Shown: positions 13,975-27,148 of the stretch, in pieces | How positions within the stretch are numbered: position 1 is the stretch's first letter | Layout of the letters: each line of letters begins with the position of its first letter | Assembly: GCF_047663525.1 (NCBI RefSeq) | Contig: NC_092621.1 | Span: 15,511,501-15,575,500, forward strand | Direction of reading: 5' to 3' | DNA from: Anas platyrhynchos | Lineage: Eukaryota; Chordata; Aves; Anseriformes; Anatidae | Length of the DNA stretch: 64,000 bases | The notes under the pieces: model-generated | Told to the model about the DNA's origin: nothing | The model's input: only the letters and a program-made list of their open reading frames with translations | The model's database searches: none | Made by a program: the position numbers and the translations under genes

Positions 13975-16900
13975 GTAGGCACCGCTGTGTGGGTCGTGGT
14001 TTCGGTGCGCCCTAGTTCTGTGTGTACACAGATGGGCCTTTTCGGGAAGAAGATGCTGCCTGAACCTTAAATACACATGCAGGTTGTACGTGCCTTTTTG
14101 GTTGTGTGGCTGTGTAAGCAGGCACAGGGGTGAACGCTTAGCTTGGAGCAGCCTTTATCCATGACAGGCAGCCAGAAACATTTTATCAGGGTGGCAAAGT
14201 TGTCTGTGCACTCGGGGGAGTTATCCTCAGTGTTGCACCTCCTTCCTGCAAACACTCCTCCTGCTGTCAGCCCGGCCCAGCTCAGGGCTGCCCACAGCCC
14301 CACTGAGCAAGGCTTCCTTTGTTTCACAGCAAATTTTACTGGCATGGCTGAGGCTTTCACTCAGTAACAGTAGTTTTGGTGAGAAGTGTTGTTTCTGCTG
14401 ACTTTTGCAGGTAGTGCATTCATATAGGAAGCTGGGACAGGGTATGTAGGTGTGGGCTGAGCAGACGCAGGAGGACAAGTTTTGCTACAGCCAAACCTGG
14501 ATAGAAAGCTGTGTTGAACTGCCAATTATTTTTCTTTTTATAAGTACAGAAATGCACTGCATAAGCTGCTTCTTGGGGGAGCTAGAAAAGGTAGGTAGCT
14601 GCAGCAAACATTTCAGTTACAGGTATAACTCAGAACTTGTCTTCAGCTACCTGGCTTATTCTGCAGTCTGTGACAATATTAGAAACTGTTCTTGTTTTCC
14701 CCATGTACATTAATATCTTCTGTTCTGTCTTTCCTTTTCAATTCAATTGTTTCTCCTTCCCTGCATCACCTTAAGGCTGAGAGATCTAGGTATTCCCCAA
14801 AGCCCTCATTCCTTGTTATCAGTTGCTATTTTTGCTGACCACCTCCTTCAGGCAAGATGCAGAGGTCTGGAAGCTCACGTTTAGCCCAGTTACAATGCTG
14901 TTGTTGCACTGGGAGCAAAGTGGACAACTGGTGGTATTTTTTCCCCAAAATTCAAGCCTGCTTAAGGCTAAGGGTTGGTTTATCTGGGTGTGGCTTTTTT
15001 TGGTTTGCTTTTTTCAGGGAGGCATCACCGCTGTACTTGGCCCATAGCGAGTTGTTTGGTTTATGCTCAGTGATTTTTTTCCTTCCTGAGAAAGCTGCTT
15101 CTGCCTGCTGCTGATGGAAATGCTGCTCCTGTACCATGCACAGGAGGAACACTGATGGAAAGATAAATTGGAGCTGGATAAACCTTTCACCTGTTGAACT
15201 TAGGTTGCTTTAGAATGTGTGTAGGGCTGACTGGAAATTTCTGAACTTCAGTGAGCAGAGTGATATTGAGCAAACTAAATATCAAAACTGAAGACATTTC
15301 TTTTTTCTCCCTTGAGAAACTTGCTTTTCACCAGAAATCTCTAAAATTATTTTTCTTTTGTTGTTAGTAGCTTTTTGGGTTATAATGTTCACTGGGCAAA
15401 GATTTAACTTTTTGATACTAAGTCTGCAATGCTCTTGAGGAAGAAGGGATGATGGGGAAATACCCTTCTTGCTCATCTCTGCCTGCGAGCTCATCTGTCA
15501 CAGAATCACAGAATTTCTAGGTTGCAAGAGACCTCAAGATCATCGAGTCCAACCTCTGACCTAACGCTAACAGTCCCCACTAAACCATATCCCTAAGCTC
15601 TACATCTAAACGTCTTTTAAAGACCTCCAGGGATGGTGACTCCACCACTTCCCTGGGCAGCCTGTTCCAGTGTCTAACAACCCTTTCGGTAAAGAAGTTC
15701 TTCCTAACATCCAACCTAAAACTCCCCTTGCGCAACTTAAGCCCATTCCCCCTCGTCCTATCACAAGGGAGACTGCACGTCGGAGAACAGGCCAACCCCC
15801 ACCTCGCTACAGGCTCCTTTGAGGTACCTGTAGAGAGCAATAAGGTCGCCCCTGAGCCTCCTTTTCTCCAGGCTGAACAAGCCCAGCTCCCTCAGCCGCT
15901 CCTCGTAGGACTTGCTCTCCAGGCCCCTCACCAGCTTCGTTGCCCTTCTCTGGACCTGCTCAAGCACCTCGATGTCCTTCTTGTAGTGAGGGGCCCAAAA
16001 CTGAACACAGTACTCGAGGTGCAGCCTCACCAGAGCCAAGTACAGGGGGACGATCACCTCCCTAGCCCTGCTGGTCACAGTGTTTCTGATACAAGCCAGG
16101 ATGCCGTTGGCCTTCTTGGCCACCTGAGCACACTGCTGGCTCATATTCAGCCGACTGTCCACCATCACTCCCAGGTCCTTCTCTGCCTGGCAGCTCTCCA
16201 ACCACTCCTCTCCCAGCCTGTAGCTCTGCTTGGGGTTATTGTGCCCCAGGTGCAGGACCCGGCACTTGGCCTTGTTGAACTTCATACAGTTGACCTCAGC
16301 CCATCGGTGCAGCCTATCCAGATCCTCCTGCAGAGCCTTCCTACCCTCAAGCAGATTGACACACGCACCTAACTTGGTGTCATCTGCAAACTTACTGAGG
16401 GTGCACTCAATCCTCTCATCCAGATCATTGATGAAGATATTAAAGAGGACCGGCCCCAGCACCGAGCCCTGGGGAACGCCACTAGTGACTGGCCTCCAAC
16501 TGGACTTGACTCCATTTACCACAACTCTTTAGGCCCGGCTATCCAGCCAGTTTCTAACCCAACGAAGCGTGCGCCAGTCCAAGTCCAGAGCAGCCAGTTT
16601 CTTGAGGAGAATGCTGTGGGAAATGACGACAAAAGCCTTGCTGAAGTCAAGGTAGACCACATCCACAGCCTTTCCCTCGTCCACCCAGCGCGTCACTTTG
16701 TCATAGAAGGAGATCAGGTTCGTCAAGCAGGATCTGCCTTCCATAAACCCATGCTGACTGGGCCTGATCGCCTGCTTGCCCTTCAAGTGCCGCATGATGA
16801 CTCCCAAGAGGATCTGCTCCATGAGCTTCCCTGGTACTGAGGTCAAACTGACAGGCCTGTAGTTCCCCGGGTCAGCCCTCCGGCCCTTCTTGTAGATGGG

Positions 16901-19900
16901 TGTCACATTTGCTAGCCGCCAGTCAGCTGGGACCTTCCCCGATAGCCAGGACTGCTGATAAATGATGGATAGGGGCTTGGCCAGCTCCTCTGCCAGTTCT
17001 CTCAGTACCCTTGGGTGGATCCCATCCGGCCCCATCGACTTGCACACATCCAAGTGTCCTCACAGAATACACTGTAGGGATGGGAGACCAGGAACGTGTG
17101 CACGCACACACCCGTGCACAGGCACGCACACATGCACACCCTTTGGAAGAGGAGTTATTTTTTTCCAACAGCTGTGCACTGTTGTGTTGTTAATGAGCTG
17201 ATGTGTCCGCACAGTGCTAATGAGTACAAGTCTTTTTCTTGGCTGAGATGTAAATTAAACAGGCTTCATTATTAAGCCTGCTGTTTGGGTTCCTGTGGTA
17301 GGGACAGGCATGTGTATCTGGCGGGGGAACATTCAGGTGTTCAGAAATTGTTGCAGTGGCAGGTTCCAAGCATCTTCCTCCTCCTAACAGTTCACCCCAT
17401 ATTGGGAAAGGAAACCATTTTGTTCTTTACTAAGATAAGCTTTTGTAGCAAGTAATTACACGTGTGCTGTTCTGTAGCCTGTGAGTTCTGTTCCAGCAGG
17501 ATACCTGGAAAAGTTTCCAAGACAGGAAAAAACTGCAGGACTGTACTTGACGAAGAACCTTGTTTCTCTCACAAGGGTTGTCTTGCTTGCTTAGCAGATG
17601 TAGGAAAATCTTTTGTGCTTTTTTTTCTTTTTTTTTTGGGAGTCTTGCCCATGTTATTAACCTGAATTTTGGCAGGGATTTTCTCCAGATGCCTGCTGAG
17701 TTGCTTGTTGAGGACAGTTAGATTCCTAATCACTCTGTGATCCTTATTTCACATGTATGAGAGCACAGCTGAATGTATACAACTGAGAACACCCCAAACT
17801 TACAGCTGTTAAAAAGTTTGTCTGCTGTGAAGCAGCAATTGCAAGGGCAGGACTGGCCAGTCACCTATTTGTTTTTAAGCTATTTCAGGTCAGTTCTGTT
17901 TTTGTTTTCTTTTGCCAGCATACCATACACCACTTCTTCCTGAAATATTTTCTCAACCTTCGTTTAATCTCTGTTCTTCACTGAGATTTCAGATAGGTCT
18001 TTTCAAAACCTCAACATACCCTGCATATGATCAATCAAAATCTTTTGCTAATTAATTTCAGTATTTATTTTTTTTTATTTAAATAGTATAAGTATTTATT
18101 TTTTTTATTATTTAATTTTGGTAAATAAATTGCCTACAGAAAATGCCCTTCTGTTTGAACTGCTACCATGCAAGGGTAATAGAGGATTTGTAAACCAAGT
18201 TTGTTTTTTTGTTCTGTTTTGTTTTTCTTGTTTTTTTTTTGTTTTTTTTTGCTTGTTTGTTTTTGAGGCAGTTTAAGAAGGAAAATAAGGGGTGTTTTTT
18301 TTTTTTGGTTTTTTTTTTTTTTTACAATTGAGGCCATCTGGTTTTCTTAAATATCACGCATACCCAAATGCAATGATGTAGATTTAAATGACCTTGGTCC
18401 TGATACGTGGTGGTGTAAGAAGAGGATTCTGAAACATTTTTTGTCTTCCTTGTCACTCTTCTCTTAAAGGAACAAATAAGCAATACTGATTTATTTTTTT
18501 TCAATTTGCCCCTGTGTGCTAGAAAGCAAGGTGAAGTTCTTTTCTAAAAGATTCGATAAAAGTTACTAGTCTAAATCTGTGAATGGTCGGCTAGAAGTGC
18601 TTCTTTCCAAGAACAGACAGTTGTTTTACCTGCCCTGCTCCAGTTTAATTTTGCTGTCTTGATAAGTTACACAAAGGCACTGTAAACCTGTCCTAACCAG
18701 AGTAATCCTTCAGGTACCAACTGTGAGAGGCATGGCCCACCAGTTTAAGACAGAAACCTAAGCACAATTCTGATTGATCTGTTGGAGCTTCCCTGTTGGT
18801 ACAGTGCAGCTGCGTGTGTGTATGAGTGTTTTGTGACCCTGGCTTCACTGCAGATAAGCTCCAGAAACACACAGAACTTAACCATGGCTTTGCATTACCA
18901 GGACAGCACAAGACACGTTTGCTGTCTTACAGGATCCCTGCAACTCACTCTACTTCACTGTTTTGTTTACTTTCTTAGTGTAAAGTCTATCTGTGGTGTG
19001 AATTCATGGCCCACTGTGGTATACAGACATAAAATTGTACTTTTCCTGTATTCTGTGCAGTACCAAGAACTACTCATGCATGAACACGTTGGAAAAACTG
19101 GCTCAGCTATCCTGAGAAAGACAAACCTCTGCAACACTGATTTTGGTAACTGAGAATTTGTGGGGATATGGGATAAGACATTAGGCCACCGTTCTGTAAG
19201 TCACACCAACTTAAACACATCTTTCTGTTACAAGCTTGCAGGGCTATATTCAAAGTCCTTAAATTACCTCTGAGTATTGTGTCAGCTCCGAAACAAACCA
19301 CCTAAATTCAACACCTCCATTAGTCTGGAAGAATCAGGCTCTTGTGCATAACACACCTAATTCATCTGAACAGCACTGAGCTAATATCGAAAAGCGAGAG
19401 CACAGACTTTAACAACTTAGTGAGCAGCAAGCTGAGGAGGGAGACGCATCTTCCACCCAGTCTTAGGGGCTTTGCAGGATCAGTCTGTGTCGCAGGAAGG
19501 CAGCATATCCACTGGTCACTGTAACACCCAGATGAGACTTGCAGCTGCCCACTTCTTTCTAGGCAGCAGAGAGCAGCAATACCAGCTTCCCATCTCTCTG
19601 ACTTGGGGCCAGACTTCTGTTCTGAAAGCTGCAATGCCTAGCTTAGGCACCTGACATAGATGATGTAATTGTGGTTATCAGACACATATTAGCTTGATAG
19701 CCATGGAACACAGCAGATGATTTGATTAGCACTTGCAGTACTCTCCCAGCCTCTAGCTATACCAGCTGTGAGTAGGATGCTGGAGAAACTTTTCCTTTCC
19801 TGTTCAGAAAGGAACATGGATGTGTGTGAAGGATGACAGGGCTTAGGAGGCTGCTGTAGCTTATCTTGTATTCATCATAGGCGAAATTTCATTGCAGTTA

Positions 19901-22900
19901 CATAACCAAGCACTCTTGTACACAAAGAGTGTTACCATTTGCACCTGTTGGGTTAACATGGAAAAGCATTTTTCTTTTCAGAGAAAGTAGCTATCAAGAT
20001 TTTGGACAAGACAAAACTAGACCAGAAGACTCAACGTTTGCTGTCTCGTGAGATATCCAACATGGAAAAACTGCACCACCCAAATATCATCAGACTGTAT
20101 GAAGTGGTGGAGACGCTCTCAAAACTGCACCTGGTGATGGAGTATGCAGGAGGTGGTGAGCTTTTCACTAAAATCACTACAGAAGGGAAGCTATTAGAAA
20201 CAGAGTGTAAAATAATCTTCTCCCAGATCGTCTCTGCTGTGAAGCACATGGTAAGTTGCTCTTCCACAGGCACGTTGTTCCTTACTACTTGGCAGAATTT
20301 GTGGATATACCTTTTGTTTTTCCAAGTAGTAGGTTTACTGTTACCAAGATTTCAGGCCTGTATCTCTGAACAGCAAAAAAAACAAACAAACTAGAGAAGA
20401 GCTGTCTTAAAGTTCTGTATACCCTGGAAGCCAGGAGGGACAGCTGTACCCTGAGGGACATCAGGCATGTCACTGCTAGCTGGTTAAGGGAAGGGATTGT
20501 CCTGCTGTGCTCTGTGCTGCCTCCAGAACTGCATGTGGTTTGGGACACCACAATGTAAGAAGGACAGAAAACTATTAGAAAGCGTCCAAACAAGGCCTAT
20601 GGAGAAGGTGAAGGATCTGAAGGACAAGATGCTTGAGGAGTGGCTGAGGTCCCTTGGTTCGCTCAGCTCCGAGCAGAGCAGGCTGAGGAGAGGCCTCATG
20701 GCGGCCTGCAGCTCCCTCACGAGGGGAGCGGAGGGGCAGGCGCTGAGCTCTGCTCTCTGGGGACAGTGACAGGACCTGAGGGAACGGCATGGAGCTGGGA
20801 CAGGGGAGGGTCAGGCTGGGGGTTAGGGAAAGGTTCGGCACCCAGAGAGTGGCGGGGCACTGGGACATGCTCCCCGGGGCAGTGGGCACGGCACCCAGCT
20901 GCTGGAGGTCAAGAAGCGTCTGGACAAAACTCTCAGGCACGTGGTCTGATTCCTGGGTAGTTCTGTGTGGAGCCAGGAGTGGGGTTTGATGATCCTTTTG
21001 GGTCCCTTCCAACTCAGGATATTCTGTGATTCTATGGAACATACCCAAGAGAACTTTCACATCCACTCCAAGTTATTGCCCCTCTTTTGACAGCTTTTGG
21101 GAGGAAAATGAAATAAGAGCATTTGGTGGGTAGAACCATGTATTAGTAACAGCATTCTCCTATGTTGCTGTAGGTACCATGTAACACAGCTCAGTTTCTT
21201 CCCTCCAGATATTTCAAAACTTAGCATCACTCTTCAGCTAGCAGAAAGCATTCCAGAGAAAGTGTGCTAGGTATTGCAAACACCCAACTTACTTATTAAT
21301 GAATGTGGGAGACTGGCAATTAAGACAGTTAATTCCTGGTCCCCACTTAGGTGCAAACTGTGATCTTAAACCCCTAGGCAAGTCACTTCCTCTTGCCTAG
21401 TCTTCATTACTGCAACTGGATTTAGAATGATGCAATTTGTAGAACACAAAGCATCCTACAAGGGCAGAAGAGGGTAACGACTCCCAGTACAACCTCCTCT
21501 GAACCTTACTTAGTAACTACAGCACAAAAACACTAGAAAACTCTTCTGTATTTGAGAAGTAAACCTAAGACTTGTTAAGGTTGGCACAGGGTGCCCTCTG
21601 GTGCCTCCTCTCCTGCCACGTAATTCACTTGGGCTTTGAAAGCCAGGTCATCACAGGCAAGGGTATTTATTTCCAGGTCAGGCATCTAAAAACACGCTGC
21701 AAACTGCTTACAGAATATATAAAGAATATGTCTTTTTTTTTTTTAATGTATTTTGACAGAATTATGAGATGTTCTTTAAATGATGGATTAGCTTCAACAC
21801 CTTATCCAAAGACACTGGACCTTACTTTAAAGATCACATCTATTTCTTAGCATTAAACCCAGACTACCAACTTGGCCAACCTCTTCACTCATGCACACTA
21901 TCTTCTACTAAAAACATGTTAATTTTTGTTAATCCATTAAATTCAGGATACCCGTATCCCATCTCATCCCTCATAGATGAGGACTGAGGATCCCCTGGTT
22001 GTTACTAATGACAGTTTTAGAAGTGTGGGACACAGAAGGGGATATTGAAGGATTTCCCTATTGCCCCCAGATCCATGTGCACCTTCTCACCTCTAAGGGT
22101 AAAGAGCAGAAAGTGCTCAAACACTTCCATTCTTCCTAGTTATTTCAGCAATGAAGTTAAGCCCTTACCTAATCAAGACAGGTCTGTGTCCGCTCAGCAG
22201 AGCAAATTCGATTTGAGTGTTTGGCAGCTACTGGCATTTCTGAGGAAAAAAGGTACAAGTTGCAGCCTATTTACTACAGATTTCTAAAACTAGCAGACAC
22301 CACTGAACTCAGTGTCCTGTAAGGGTGTGAAATATTAGAAGGCACAAGTTTGTGATCCTTTTCTCTTGCCATGACCAGTTATTCACAGGATATTGGATCA
22401 CACAACAGAATTATAGCAGCTTTCTTATTTTGTCTGTTCACATTCCCCTTATGATCTTCATGAACTACAAGCTTTCTGTTCACAAGTCCGTGTGCTCAGA
22501 ACAGATGCAAAAATGGCATCGTTTAAAAATAAATAGTTTTTGTTACTTACATCATTACAGAAATGTAGTAATTTCAAAAGTGTTCTGAACCCTGAAAAAA
22601 ATAAAACATTTTGCTCATGAAGGTATCTATACATGCAGGGATAGCCACGATGCCATCACAAATCTACTTAATAAAAATATTTTTAAGGACAGCAATCTCT
22701 TGTTAACAAATTTCCTAAAATGACATCCTTCTTTCTATTTCCTCCAGGTACTGTGCTGCTTCCTTAGCAGTAGAGAATTGTTAGACTTAGTTAACAATTT
22801 TAGCTTTTCAATTTGCTAGTACTGCATACTTCTCACTTTGTCTGAAATAGGCAATTCTTTACCCTGTGTGGCAATTAATCAATGATAGGGGGTAGTCACT

Positions 22901-23702
22901 TGGGAACTTCCCTATGAACAAACTAATATTTTATTTTCTTCTTGTTCTATAGCATGAGAATAATATCATTCACCGGGACTTAAAAGCAGAAAACATTTTC
23001 TACACCAGTAACACCTGTGTTAAGGTGGGAGACTTTGGATTCAGCACCATCAGTAAAAGAGATGAAACTTTAAATACTTTCTGCGGTTCCCCTCCTTATG
23101 CTGCCCCTGAACTCTTCCGAGATGAAAACTACGTCGGTGTTTATGTCGACATCTGGGCGCTAGGAATCCTGTTGTACTTCATGATGACAGGTATCATGCC
23201 ATTTCGAGCAGATACAGTGGCCAAACTGAAAAAGTGCATTCTTGAAGGGACATACAGCTTGCCTGCCTCCCTCTCAGAGCCTTGCCAGAAACTGATAAAA
23301 GGAGTCCTTCAGCCAGTACCAACAGAACGATACTCTGTCAAACTTATTATGAACAGTGAATGGATGCAGGGGATACAATACCCTAAGCCTTTACAGCCAT
23401 TTAAACTGGATCCAAAGTATTTGTCTGAGATCAGTACGCTCAAAGAGGAAGAAATTGAAGTGAAAAACACTCTTAAAGATCTGGGAATCACAGAAGAACA
23501 CATTCAAAATAACCGGGGAAGAGATGCGCGCAGCTCAATAACAGGTGTCTACAGAATTGTTTTACACAAAGTACAGAAGAAAAGGGCGCTTGAATGCGTC
23601 CCTATAATGTCCTGTCCGGATCCCAAAGAACAAGACTTCAAGAAAGGAATCAACTCTTACAGTGGGATAAAGTACACATCGAAGCTGTGTTCTATTTTGT
23701 AA
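13683..23702 (+). CDS. NIM1K: NIM1 serine/threonine protein kinase (three coding exons, 436 aa)
   Basis: NIM1K is an AMPK-related serine/threonine kinase activated by LKB1 phosphorylation of the activation loop. Coding segments are 13683-13974, 19982-20250 and 22953-23702. They join in frame to 436 residues, the same length as human NIM1. Visible kinase motifs are the glycine loop GSGNFSQV (81-88), VAIK with Lys103, HRDLKAEN with catalytic Asp196, DFG (214-216), the activation-loop Thr229 in LNTFCGSPP, and APE (238-240). The protein ends in CSIL. The ATG at 13683 was chosen because [10 protein letters not shown] aligns with the human N-terminus; the open frame upstream to 13650 begins only with TTG. 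All splice sites are GT/AG. The gene converges on HMGCS1. No frameshift or missing key residue is seen. Physiological substrates are poorly known. Confidence 0.97.
15499..17062 (-). mobile_element. CR1 LINE, 5'-truncated, with broken ORF2 (reverse transcriptase)
   Basis: This is a non-LTR retrotransposon of the avian CR1 family, inserted antisense in a NIM1K intron. Read on the minus strand, the remnant encodes the reverse-transcriptase domain in pieces: about 17053-16529, with YRPVSL and a KAF segment; 16522-15761, with [11 protein letters not shown] and the catalytic FADD motif; and then 15768-15580, ending in the CR1-typical [11 protein letters not shown] and a stop. A stop or frame change near 16525 and another near 15770 break the ORF, so it cannot make a full protein. 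The 3' end is two copies of the octamer CACAGAAT (plus-strand reading). The endonuclease and ORF1 parts are missing, as in most CR1 copies. Confidence 0.95.
18180..18325. repeat. T-rich low-complexity tract
   Basis: Long runs of T with scattered G and C, including several TTTG units, inside the NIM1K intron. Confidence 0.85.
19982..20250 (+). CDS. NIM1K: NIM1K coding exon 2
   Basis: This exon encodes residues 98-187, starting EKVAIK (catalytic Lys103) and ending SAVKHM at a full codon. The acceptor is TTTTCAG and the donor is ATG|GTAAGT. It covers the rest of the kinase N-lobe, including the C-helix [16 protein letters not shown]. Confidence 0.97.
20251..22952 (+). other. NIM1K: NIM1K intron (about 2.7 kb)
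   Basis: Phase-0 intron with donor GTAAGT and acceptor TTCTATAG. It contains a sense-orientation CR1 tail. Nothing else recognisable. Confidence 0.9.
20395..21038 (+). mobile_element. CR1 LINE 3' fragment
   Basis: Plus-strand CR1 remnant. Diverged reverse-transcriptase C-terminal coding sequence is still visible at about 20497-20760 ([11 protein letters not shown], then [11 protein letters not shown]). The 3' UTR follows and ends at 21021-21036 with ATTCTGTG then ATTCTATG. The 5' boundary is approximate. Confidence 0.88.
22953..23702 (+). CDS. NIM1K: NIM1K last coding exon
   Basis: This exon encodes residues 188-436 and the TAA stop at 23700-23702. It carries the HRD and DFG motifs, activation-loop Thr229, the whole C-lobe and the conserved C-terminal tail ([14 protein letters not shown]). 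The acceptor is TTCTATAG ending at 22952. Confidence 0.98.
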   Translation, partial: HENNIIHRDLKAENIFYTSNTCVKVGDFGFSTISKRDETLNTFCGSPPYAAPELFRDENYVGVYVDIWALGILLYFMMTGIMPFRADTVAKLKKCILEGTYSLPASLSEPCQKLIKGVLQPVPTERYSVKLIMNSEWMQGIQYPKPLQPFKLDPKYLSEISTLKEEEIEVKNTLKDLGITEEHIQNNRGRDARSSITGVYRIVLHKVQKKRALECVPIMSCPDPKEQDFKKGINSYSGIKYTSKLCSIL

Positions 23703-24470
23703 ACTGAACTGCAGGCTTTATACTCTGCACACTTAACAAAGGGTTTTATTCACTTTTCACAAGATTTGGTGTTAACATTTTTTGTAACTTTTAAGTAAAC
23801 CAAATATGCCTCATCTCCTTTGTATTTCTCAGTTCAAACTTCAAGTGCTCAAATGCAGAGCTCTAATGCGCTTGGTTTTCCCTTTGCTGCAGAGACATGG
23901 TCTAGCCAGTGCAAGAACTCAGGTAAAACAGGTATGAGATAAATAGCAGGAGTGATCTTTTAATAAAGATCAAATAGTACTGCCCTTAGCATGCCTGGGA
24001 GATCTCTAAGCACACACGTTACAATTGACTTCTCAAAAAATTACCTTAGCTTGACACAACTCTACCACTGCAGACCAGAACAGTTTTCACAGAGAACAGT
24101 CAATCTGCAAACAACTATAAATTCTTAAAAAAAAAAAAAAAAAATCATCTTCTTAAAAATTATTCAGCAAATTAAACATAAAATGTAATTAGAGCTTTAA
24201 AAAAGAAAAAAATAATTATAGAAAGGACGAGGCTGTTATTGACGATGGTTCTTGATTTGTCAAATTCAGAAAGGCAAATTCAGATATGCTACTCTAACAC
24301 TGCACATGTGGCTGCAATTTTCAGTGCATAACTGGTTGGGCTGCCATCTAACCTTCTGACATGTTCCAGTATTTGTATTTGTTCCAGTATTCCAGTATTT
24401 GTATGGTTCTCACAGTCTACAGCTGTTTAGAACCCAGTTGTGCTCCAATAAAGAAACAAACATAAGCATA
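23703..24470 (+). other. NIM1K: NIM1K putative 3' UTR
   Basis: AT-rich sequence after the stop codon. Plus-strand AATAAA signals are at 23962-23967 and 24447-24452, and either could set the 3' end. The choice and the end point are inference. Confidence 0.5.
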
Positions 24471-25379
24471 CTCCAAAACTCAAGTACTTTTAAATTCTCA
24501 CTTTAGCACTGGGCATCCCAGGGTAAGCTGAGCACTGTGGATACTAAGGCGTGTTTTCACTAACTTCTACCATAGTAGTTTGGCAACAGAGGCTGGTGAA
24601 AAAATGATTTTGATATTCATGAAGTTGGAAACCTGACAATTCCTTTTTTTTTTTTTTTGAGTGTCACCACGACGTAGGTATTTCTACCTTCAGCTTTAAT
24701 CAGGCATTTTAATCAGCAACATCAGCACCTCCAATGTAAATAGGTACTAGCTGCCCTCTTGAACAGGCACAACTGAAGTGCCCGTGCTGACAGGCAGAGC
24801 CTGTATGATTTTAGTTAAGACAGGTAAACCAATGCAAGGTTTGGAGAGGTACAGTTGGTGTCCTCAAATTAAAAGGCAGGATGCCTTATCTATTATTAGG
24901 ACCAATGAGATGATCCGTTGACCTTGAAAAGAGTAATTAATGTAAATGAGCAACAGAATGACTCTGAAAAGCCACCCATGGAAAACTGTGCTCAACACGA
25001 CCCAGGTAAGCAAAAAGCAAGAACTGATCCCCTTTCACTGTGTATGTGAGGAGGAGATAAAGCGATACCGTTGTTCCTAAGACAGTAATAATATTGGTTG
25101 TATTATATAAGCTGGGAATGAATTCCTCCACTACAAAAAGTTTCCATACAAAAGCATTTTAAGTTATCTTGAAACACAGCCCTAAAATAGTGATTTCCCA
25201 CCAGCCTCGACAACCCTTTCTTTCCATTTGTGTAATGGAATGATATCAAGGAGAAAGATCCAGGAGGCCCACGCAGCTTGTGACCCCCACACTCTGGGTT
25301 TTCACAAGGTCAGCTTCCCCTTTCCTGTTAAAGATAAAACGCATCCTGAAAACCCAACAAGTCAGCACTACTCCAGCAG

Positions 25380-27055
25380 GTTTCAAATATCTCAAACTTT
25401 ATTTTAATAAAGGATCAGCCACACAGACAGTGAGGGTCTGTGGTTAACTTTTTGCGCCAGTAGCTCAATTCTTGGCTTGTCCACTGCCAGCAATGGACTT
25501 TGTTCCATGGCAATTTTTTTTCTGGTGCCAATACAAGTTTCATGAGGGCAACCTAAACCAAAATGCTTGCAAACACTATCTTCATGCATCATTGCTCCGT
25601 AACTTTCAGCAGAACAAACAGATTAGTATCCATCAATTTATAATAAACATCTATTTCACCAAGGCTTGACTGTACAAATACAGCAAGTTACCAAATCCTA
25701 CTGAGTGACAGATAATACAAACACTTTGTTACACAAAAAAAGATCATGATTTAAACAGATGAATCATTTCTTGCTACTTTATATGAGATAATGTAGCTTT
25801 GCAGAATTAGCAAAGAAATAAAATTCAACAAAACCTCATTCTGTACATTAGCTCAATTAAATATATAATACAAGCTTACAAGGCTCATGTCATAGTTCAT
25901 TACCAATCTGGGCTTTAAAAAGCTACCAGAATGGAATCCCCATTAGAACTGTGTATCTACCACTTGCAAAAATGGATAGCTTGCATACTGGGGGGGAAAA
26001 AAAAAAAGAAAGAAAAGACCCCACTCCTAGGACATCACCAATAGTGAGAAGGACTTCAAAGTACAAAGCCAAATCCAAAGTTAGAAATAGTCTCTTAGAA
26101 ATGTATTATATAAAGAATAGTGAGAGGCCAGAGTTCCAGACAAAATTATCCTCCTCCCTTTCTTAGTTTGCCAATTAAAACAGCTCCATAATGTCTAAAA
26201 GTTTTATTTGAAAATTCTGCTGCTTTAAATACTTGTTATAGTTAAATAATCCTGAAAAGTGCCAAATCAGTAAGTCCAAGAAATATACCTCTTTTTGTTC
26301 TTTAGAAGAACAACAGTCTACCTCCCTTGTCATTCCTCTTTCCTCCCAGGCTGATGTGATTTATAAGGCAGGTAAAAAAAAAAAAATGCACAAAGTGGGT
26401 TTTAGGTGGAACCTCATGGTAACTAACATTGTTAGTTACTGTCAGCCTTGTGGTCCTTGATCCACTATTTTGATAGGGGAGAGTGATTTTATTCCAGTGA
26501 TGAACATTACTTGGTTCTGTATCTTTTCCAAAGCAATGGGGTGAGGAGGTAGACTGGGAGAAGAAAGGGAAGGTGATAAAGGGCAAGAGAAGTGCAGAAT
26601 TCAGAAGACTGACTGCTTACTGTCAAGGCACTGAGAACCCTAACATTAAAAGCTTGGACTATTTTGCCACACACTTTTGCATACAAGTAGAATTTAAGTG
26701 TAGGTTTCAAGCCATTTTACATGGAAGAAGCAAGCAGAAGATTCACTTTTTTTTCCTATGTATAAAGACCTTGTAATAGACTGCAGCTACTACTCAGCAA
26801 TTAAAAAAATTCAGACATGTTAAAGAATCCACAAAGCCCCTAGCAAGTCCTATTATCTCCAGTATATTAATGATTTTAGTGTCCTGAAAATACTATAAAT
26901 ATCAGCACACTGCATTAAGACAAATCCTTTCAAGGAGTTTGAAGGTTTTTCATCCCCAAGTAAGTACTACTGTACAATGCAACTTCAGTACTACTGTAAT
27001 CCTTTCTTTCACCCTACCCTCACACCTTTTCCATTCCCCACCTCACAGAGGTATC
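25380..27055 (-). other. HMGCS1: HMGCS1 putative 3' UTR
   Basis: Minus-strand sequence after the HMGCS1 stop. A minus-strand AATAAA lies at 25398-25403, which would give a 3' UTR of about 1.66 kb, similar to mammalian HMGCS1. The boundary is inferred from this signal only. The gap between the two convergent genes' predicted ends would be about 0.9 kb. Confidence 0.55.
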
Positions 27056-27148
27056 TTAATGCTCCCCATTGGAAATGGCAACAGTAACGCCTTCAGATTC
27101 TGTTGTTGCAGGGATTCTTGGCACTTTCTTAGCAGGGCTTGGGATGTG
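27056..27148 (-). CDS. HMGCS1: HMGCS1 last coding exon
   Basis: Encodes [20 protein letters not shown] followed by ten more residues to NGEH and TAA (27058-27056). The acceptor is TTCTTAG. This is the poorly conserved C-terminal tail. Confidence 0.97.
   Translation of the reverse strand, partial: HIPSPAKKVPRIPATTESEGVTVAISNGEH

Larger units (their letters stand above)
13975..19981 (+). other. NIM1K: NIM1K intron (about 6.0 kb)
   Basis: Phase-1 intron with donor GTAGGC and acceptor TTTTCAG. It contains the antisense CR1 at 15499-17062, a GC/CA-rich stretch at about 17095-17145, and a T-rich low-complexity block at 18180-18325. I see no other coding sequence. Confidence 0.9.

Noticed and set aside
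15728-16372. 214-codon plus-strand ORF
   Set aside because: It is the antisense shadow of the CR1 reverse-transcriptase ORF.
17095-17145. CA/GC-rich repeats considered as part of CR1
   Set aside because: They lie beyond the CR1 5' break and are just an impure simple repeat.
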